From the NCBI GenBank assembly GCA_014529385.2, contig CM043962.1, positions 122,721,970-122,785,969 on the forward strand: a DNA stretch of 64,000 bases, read 5' to 3'. The notes beneath the pieces were generated by a model. It saw only the letters and a list, made by a program, of their open reading frames with translations, was not told the origin of the DNA and searched no databases. The position numbers were made by a program, and so were the translations under genes. The DNA comes from Adiantum capillus-veneris. Lineage: Eukaryota; Streptophyta; Polypodiopsida; Polypodiales; Pteridaceae. This document shows positions 60,060 through 64,000 of the stretch, piece after piece; the first letter of the stretch is position 1, and every line of letters begins with the position of its first letter.

Positions 60060-60490
60060 TTGTTTGGGAGGGGGGTTACTTTCTATGTAAATTTTGAAAC
60101 AAATAAAAAAAAAGAAGAGCATTACTAGGATCTGTTTTAACAAAAATTCAATAATTTTGTGCAAAATTATATTAAAAATTATTGCTTGAAGAGATTTTAT
60201 AATACCTCTTGGACACCTTTGGTTGTGTCCTCCTCAAGAGATATATTACAATACCTTTCAACCACCTTTTGAATGTATACCCCTAATATTTTCACATGCT
60301 AAACTTTCATAAAAATATTAAAGTTCTTGCATGCAAATGATGTGAAGCAATATGCACCACTCTTGCATTGGATTGCAAAATGTTTTGTGATTGTCACTTA
60401 ATAAGAGAAACAATGGGATCAATTATTACCCAACTGCCCAAACTCGGACTTGACATCTGGTTTGACAAAAGGCCAAGTTTATAAGCCAAA
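60060..60490 (+). pseudogene. Second copy of dioxygenase fragment and its 5' flank
   Basis: Repeats 55.03-55.45 kb in the same orientation: the GATCTGTTTTAACAAAAATT-type stretch, CTTTCAACCACCTTTT, then the coding part (CEAICTTLALDCK, RETMG), with frameshifts. It ends after the YYP region. It shows that the dioxygenase fragment is part of a repeated block. Confidence 0.75.
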
Positions 60491-60825
60491 AAGGCATGGC
60501 CCTAATGGGAATATAGCACATGGGTTAGGCTAGCCTTTAAAGGGGTTGGGGCAAGTTATGGGAGCAGACGGTCTTCCATTACCCTTTGGGCCTTAAATTG
60601 GTACTAAAGCTTCATTTGCAAAGCTACATTGGGCGTGTTTGTGCATGCATGCAAAAGAAGGCCATGAAGAGGATGGTGCATCAAGCTCCATACGAGAAGG
60701 GATGCTTTCATACACACACGCCCTCCCTTTGACTTGCAAGAAACTCATCATGCTTGGGCTTGTTGAATACACACAGAGGAGAGTAGCAATTTACATTTCA
60801 TCACAATGGTGAACCAAGTTGTACA

Positions 60826-60828
<3 letters not shown>

Positions 60829-60896
<68 letters not shown>
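60829..60896. repeat. (CT)n microsatellite
   Basis: About 68 bp of CT. Confidence 0.97.
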
Positions 60897-60900
<4 letters not shown>

Positions 60901-61599
60901 TCTACTGCATAGGTGCTTTCCACTACCATTTCCATGTTCAAAGAAGATTTTCCTTTATTAGATTCACACCATGACCATTATTCCACCTCATTTGGGCATT
61001 TGGGGTGGCCAAGGGCCCATTCCCTTATTAGCAGTCTTCCTCGTAGTCTTTTGACAAGGTCTAGAGCCACCGGTTGACACATGGCTTGGGGGTTTGAAGC
61101 CCCTTCAATGCATTAAAAAATATGCAAATAATTTTATATTTGTTGAGAATTACCAGTACGGATTTTTTCAAAACTCGTGAAATCTTAAAGCTTTCTTTTT
61201 TTTCTTGAGCGACATTTGGATGGGTTCTTCCCTTGTTAATTAAGAAGAGGATCAAAGTGTGGGTGTTTGAGATTATTCAACGAGGATTTTAGAGAGCTGA
61301 CAGTTTCTACAATCTAGTCCACCAACGATAATTTGGGGTTGGTCCATTTAGTTTCTGCAAACTCGTCTAGTCCTAGTTCTTTTGTGTCCTTGGGTTTTGT
61401 TTGAGTTTTAGACTTTTGAGTTTACACATGTTTGTCACCAAGATGTTTGATTTGGTGGAACAATATCTGCATCAACAAGCCAAGGGCCTTGTAAATGAGC
61501 ATTTTGGGGGGTCCACCAAACACTGTGTTTGTAAATCCTGCCCCTAGAATTCTCTGTCACGGATCCAAACTGGATTTGTTGTCGAATTTTCCCCAAAAA
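60897..61599. other. Unassigned, no recognisable gene
   Basis: No domain or repeat structure recognised. Confidence 0.45.
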
Positions 61600-62400
61600 G
61601 AAGTAGATGAATTATTATAAAAAACAAAACCACCATCCTTTCATGGGGAGGAAGAAGAACACAACAAGGATGCAGCAAATATCTTCCTAACTGAATGGGA
61701 TGGTATTCATGATCTACATCAGACTCCGAATGTATCAGTCAAGGCACTATAAACTAGTTTCACACTTGAAGGTAAAGAATAAAAGTGGTGGATGTCACTC
61801 AAGGAGAAGGGCATTACACTATTTTTATGGGATGCCTTCAAGGATGTATCTAGAAAAGAATTTTTGTGCCCACTAATGGGGACAAAAACTAGACTGCATG
61901 GGATAAGTGCTCCATGTGTCAGCATAAGATACTACTTGAGTACATTTTTTACTATAGAGATTTCAGTATAAGATACTACTTGGGTACATTTTGCACTATA
62001 GAGATGTTATTCTCAAGCTGGAGGATTTAAATGCCTTCAAACAGGTGGGAGGATTGATTTGTGGGTCAAATCTGGAGCATAAGAATCACGTTAAAACACA
62101 AGATCCCATAATTCTTGAGGAAGCAATAGTGCACACTCATATCCATTATGATTCATATGAAAAAGGAATTAATAGCATGCACATTCATGAAACTAAAAAT
62201 CCACACACATCCCACAACTATAATAATGTAAAATTTACGGTAGTCTCATCTAATGCGTTATAAAATCCCAAGGGTCGTCATGACATTTGTCAACTGAGGA
62301 TTTTGAAAAAACTTAAAAAGATTTCTTGGGAAGTGGGCATGGAAAAAATGATTTTCCCAAGAAAAAATCTGTTGCCAAAGGCATGCTGCAATTACTTCCT
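61600..62400 (+). pseudogene. Retrotransposon gag remnant
   Basis: KPPSFHGEEEEHNKDAANIF, then WDGIHDLHQTPNVSVKAL, a stop, FTLEGKE, a stop, KWWMSLKEKGITLFLWDAFK and RKEFLCPLMG. This is the order of motifs in plant gypsy gag (xPPxFxG, VSxAxxxLEGxAxxWW, FRxxFxP). A second frame, 61991-62263, has FKQVGGLICGSN and TQDPIILEEAI, also typical of gag. No protease, RT or LTR was found nearby. Confidence 0.6.
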
Positions 62401-64000
62401 CTAGAGTTCTCTTCTCACTACTCCAAGATGGAAGTAACACATAGTGAAGCAATGCATGAGTGTTGTATCACAACCTCTATGTGGCAACCCACTTTTGGTC
62501 CATAAGAGCTTGGGCAAATGCATGGGTCTATCAAGGGTAACAAGGCTAGAATCCTGGTGGATGACATTGCATCATTCTTTTGGTTTTCTTAAAAAATTGG
62601 AAACCCTGCCTGGTTTTGTATATGGGGCTTCATGTTTACTGAGGTGCATATCAAGAGTTTAAAAATATCTCCCAGTAATTGTTGAAAAGTTAGGGATGAT
62701 GATGGTCTCTCGTGCCTGGATTGGTTTATGTCGTTGTTGATATTGTACATGTTGGTTGACACCGAACTGGTTTTTCTTTCTTTCGGGTTAAAAAATATAT
62801 ACTTAAATTGTTTTGGCCTTGAGTGGTTAATGGTGGCTTAAAGCTGAAACTATTTTTCTCTTTCTGGTTAAAAAATGTAAATCCATTCCATGTGAAAGTT
62901 AATGTTTCGTCTAGCCGACAGTGTTGTTAAGCTAGTAGTGCGGTCAAAAACATTTAGCTTTCTTTGAGTTGATTTCTATCCAATTGCTCAAGGGTTCATT
63001 GAAACTATTTTTCCTTTCGTTTTAATATCTTTGATAATCTTCAGGAGTTAAGCCTCGTTATCTTTCACTATGGTAGTTTGTGAGGGCCATGCCAAGGACC
63101 ACCGGTTGCATCATCTCCAAATGAATACACCATGATTCCTAACATCCCTCCCGCTTGAGACGGACACCAAGACAAGACTCCTCCTGCTCTTTGATGCCGA
63201 CTCAAGGGGGTGAAAACATTCACTTTCTCATATGGAATCCTTAACCCGAAAACACCTTATCTTATCGGTTCAAAACTTTCCAAACAAATCCATCAGACTA
63301 AATTTGAACTCTACCTTCCAGTTGAGAGTTCTCTAACTCACCCTTGGTTCAAGGTCATTGACGATTTTTCCGGTTTATGAACGAGCAGCTGTCATTGTGT
63401 TCCCCTAAGATGACTGTATTTACTAAATACATGAGTCCCTTGTTTGCAAATTTGATCTCCACTCCGTAGTAGGTCAGAAATCCGTTTTTCTGTTAAGGAC
63501 TAAATCTAATGGACAACATAAAATTGGGTTCAACTTTCCAGCCAACAAATTAACCCTCCAAAATCCACCCTCCTAGTGAACTGTTTGGTAAATGCACCCT
63601 TTTAAGGTAGTTCTATGACACTAGAAAACAATATTCCAATCTTGTTGGACCTAGAATACATTTCAAGCATTTAAAAGAAGAATTTCATTCGTTGCATACC
63701 CTTGTAAGTGTCCATTTATCAGGCAGTTACCACCTTTTTTCTTTTTAAACTATTTTACTTCCTTTTTCCTTTAGTATTCTTAAAGTTATCTAGTTATCTT
63801 TCAAGCCATCCCATATACTTCTCCAGGCATATCCCTATCCTCATCCAAGGACTCGGTTATCCTGTCTTCTCTGCCAAGTGTGGAGGCGTCGCCTTTACAT
63901 AACTTCCAATTCTTATTTTTCTTTACATTGTTTGGGAAAGGCTTACAATTAATCTACCTTAAGTTCCTTTCAAGTAAATATTTTAGAAGTAAAGCAAAGG
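62401..64000. other. Unassigned, no recognisable gene
   Basis: Short frames only (for example 62444-62662 and 63708-63902), without domains. No tandem repeats or LTR ends seen. Confidence 0.45.

Overview
The window is transposon-dominated nuclear DNA of a land plant. The reasons are plant-type Ty3/gypsy elements, a helicase-type rolling-circle transposon with an RPA-like gene, a primer-binding site for plant initiator tRNA-Met, fragments of a plant 2-oxoglutarate dioxygenase and of a GTD-binding (myosin-binding) protein, and very long CT, GT and AC microsatellites. A large-genome lineage such as a fern or gymnosperm is plausible, but the sequence alone does not settle the species. I find no intact host gene, no tRNA or rRNA gene and no CRISPR. 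Nearly all coding sequence is in decaying mobile elements.

Layout. 1-12.8 kb: two direct copies of a unit of about 7.1-7.2 kb. Each contains a small non-coding LTR element (called LARD-S here) and a 2.5 kb non-coding flank. LARD-S has LTRs of about 145 bp, a tRNA-Met primer site, and an interior made largely of two tandem arrays (171-bp and 43-bp units). Copy 2 (6401-9299) is complete with a TGGGG target-site duplication. A third copy lies at 55.8-58.7 kb. 12.3-12.8 kb holds an LTR and protease remnant. 13-17.5 kb has no recognisable gene.

17.6-26.9 kb: a broken Helentron-like element in gene order: RPA-like OB-fold gene, Rep (HUH) domain, PIF1-type helicase, AP-endonuclease-like domain. The RPA gene is interrupted by a piece with an LTR-like end and a 492-codon open frame that carries a plant GTD-binding (DUF593) domain. 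27.2-32 kb: LINE ORF1-like remnants, giant microsatellites and a CCAAT-rich stretch.

32.15-41.68 kb: a structurally complete but mutated Ty3/gypsy element on the minus strand (LTRs, CTCTA target-site duplication, gag, protease, RT, RNase H, integrase) with an extra ORF region between integrase and the 3' LTR. 41.7-44.4 kb: non-coding, with small tandem duplications.

44.46-53.95 kb: a second, more decayed minus-strand Ty3/gypsy element with two consecutive RNase H domains, as in the Tat lineage. Two later insertions sit inside its polyprotein: a 1.32 kb TTAA-flanked piggyBac-like element (46220-47541) and a 3.43 kb ATTGG-flanked TG...CA element, probably a solo LTR (47598-51028). In both cases the host reading frame is continuous across the insertion site if the insert and one target copy are ignored. 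53.9-55.3 kb is an inverted copy of 10.9-12.3 kb. At 55.3-58.9 kb a 2OG dioxygenase pseudogene is split by LARD-S copy 3, and 60.06-60.5 kb holds another fragment of the same gene. 61.6-62.4 kb has a gag remnant, and the rest is unassigned.

The overall picture is nested insertion plus direct and inverted segmental duplication. The most novel-looking items are the satellite-filled LARD-S family, the piggyBac-like TTAA element in a plant context, and the Helentron-like element with RPA, endonuclease and a captured GTD-binding ORF.
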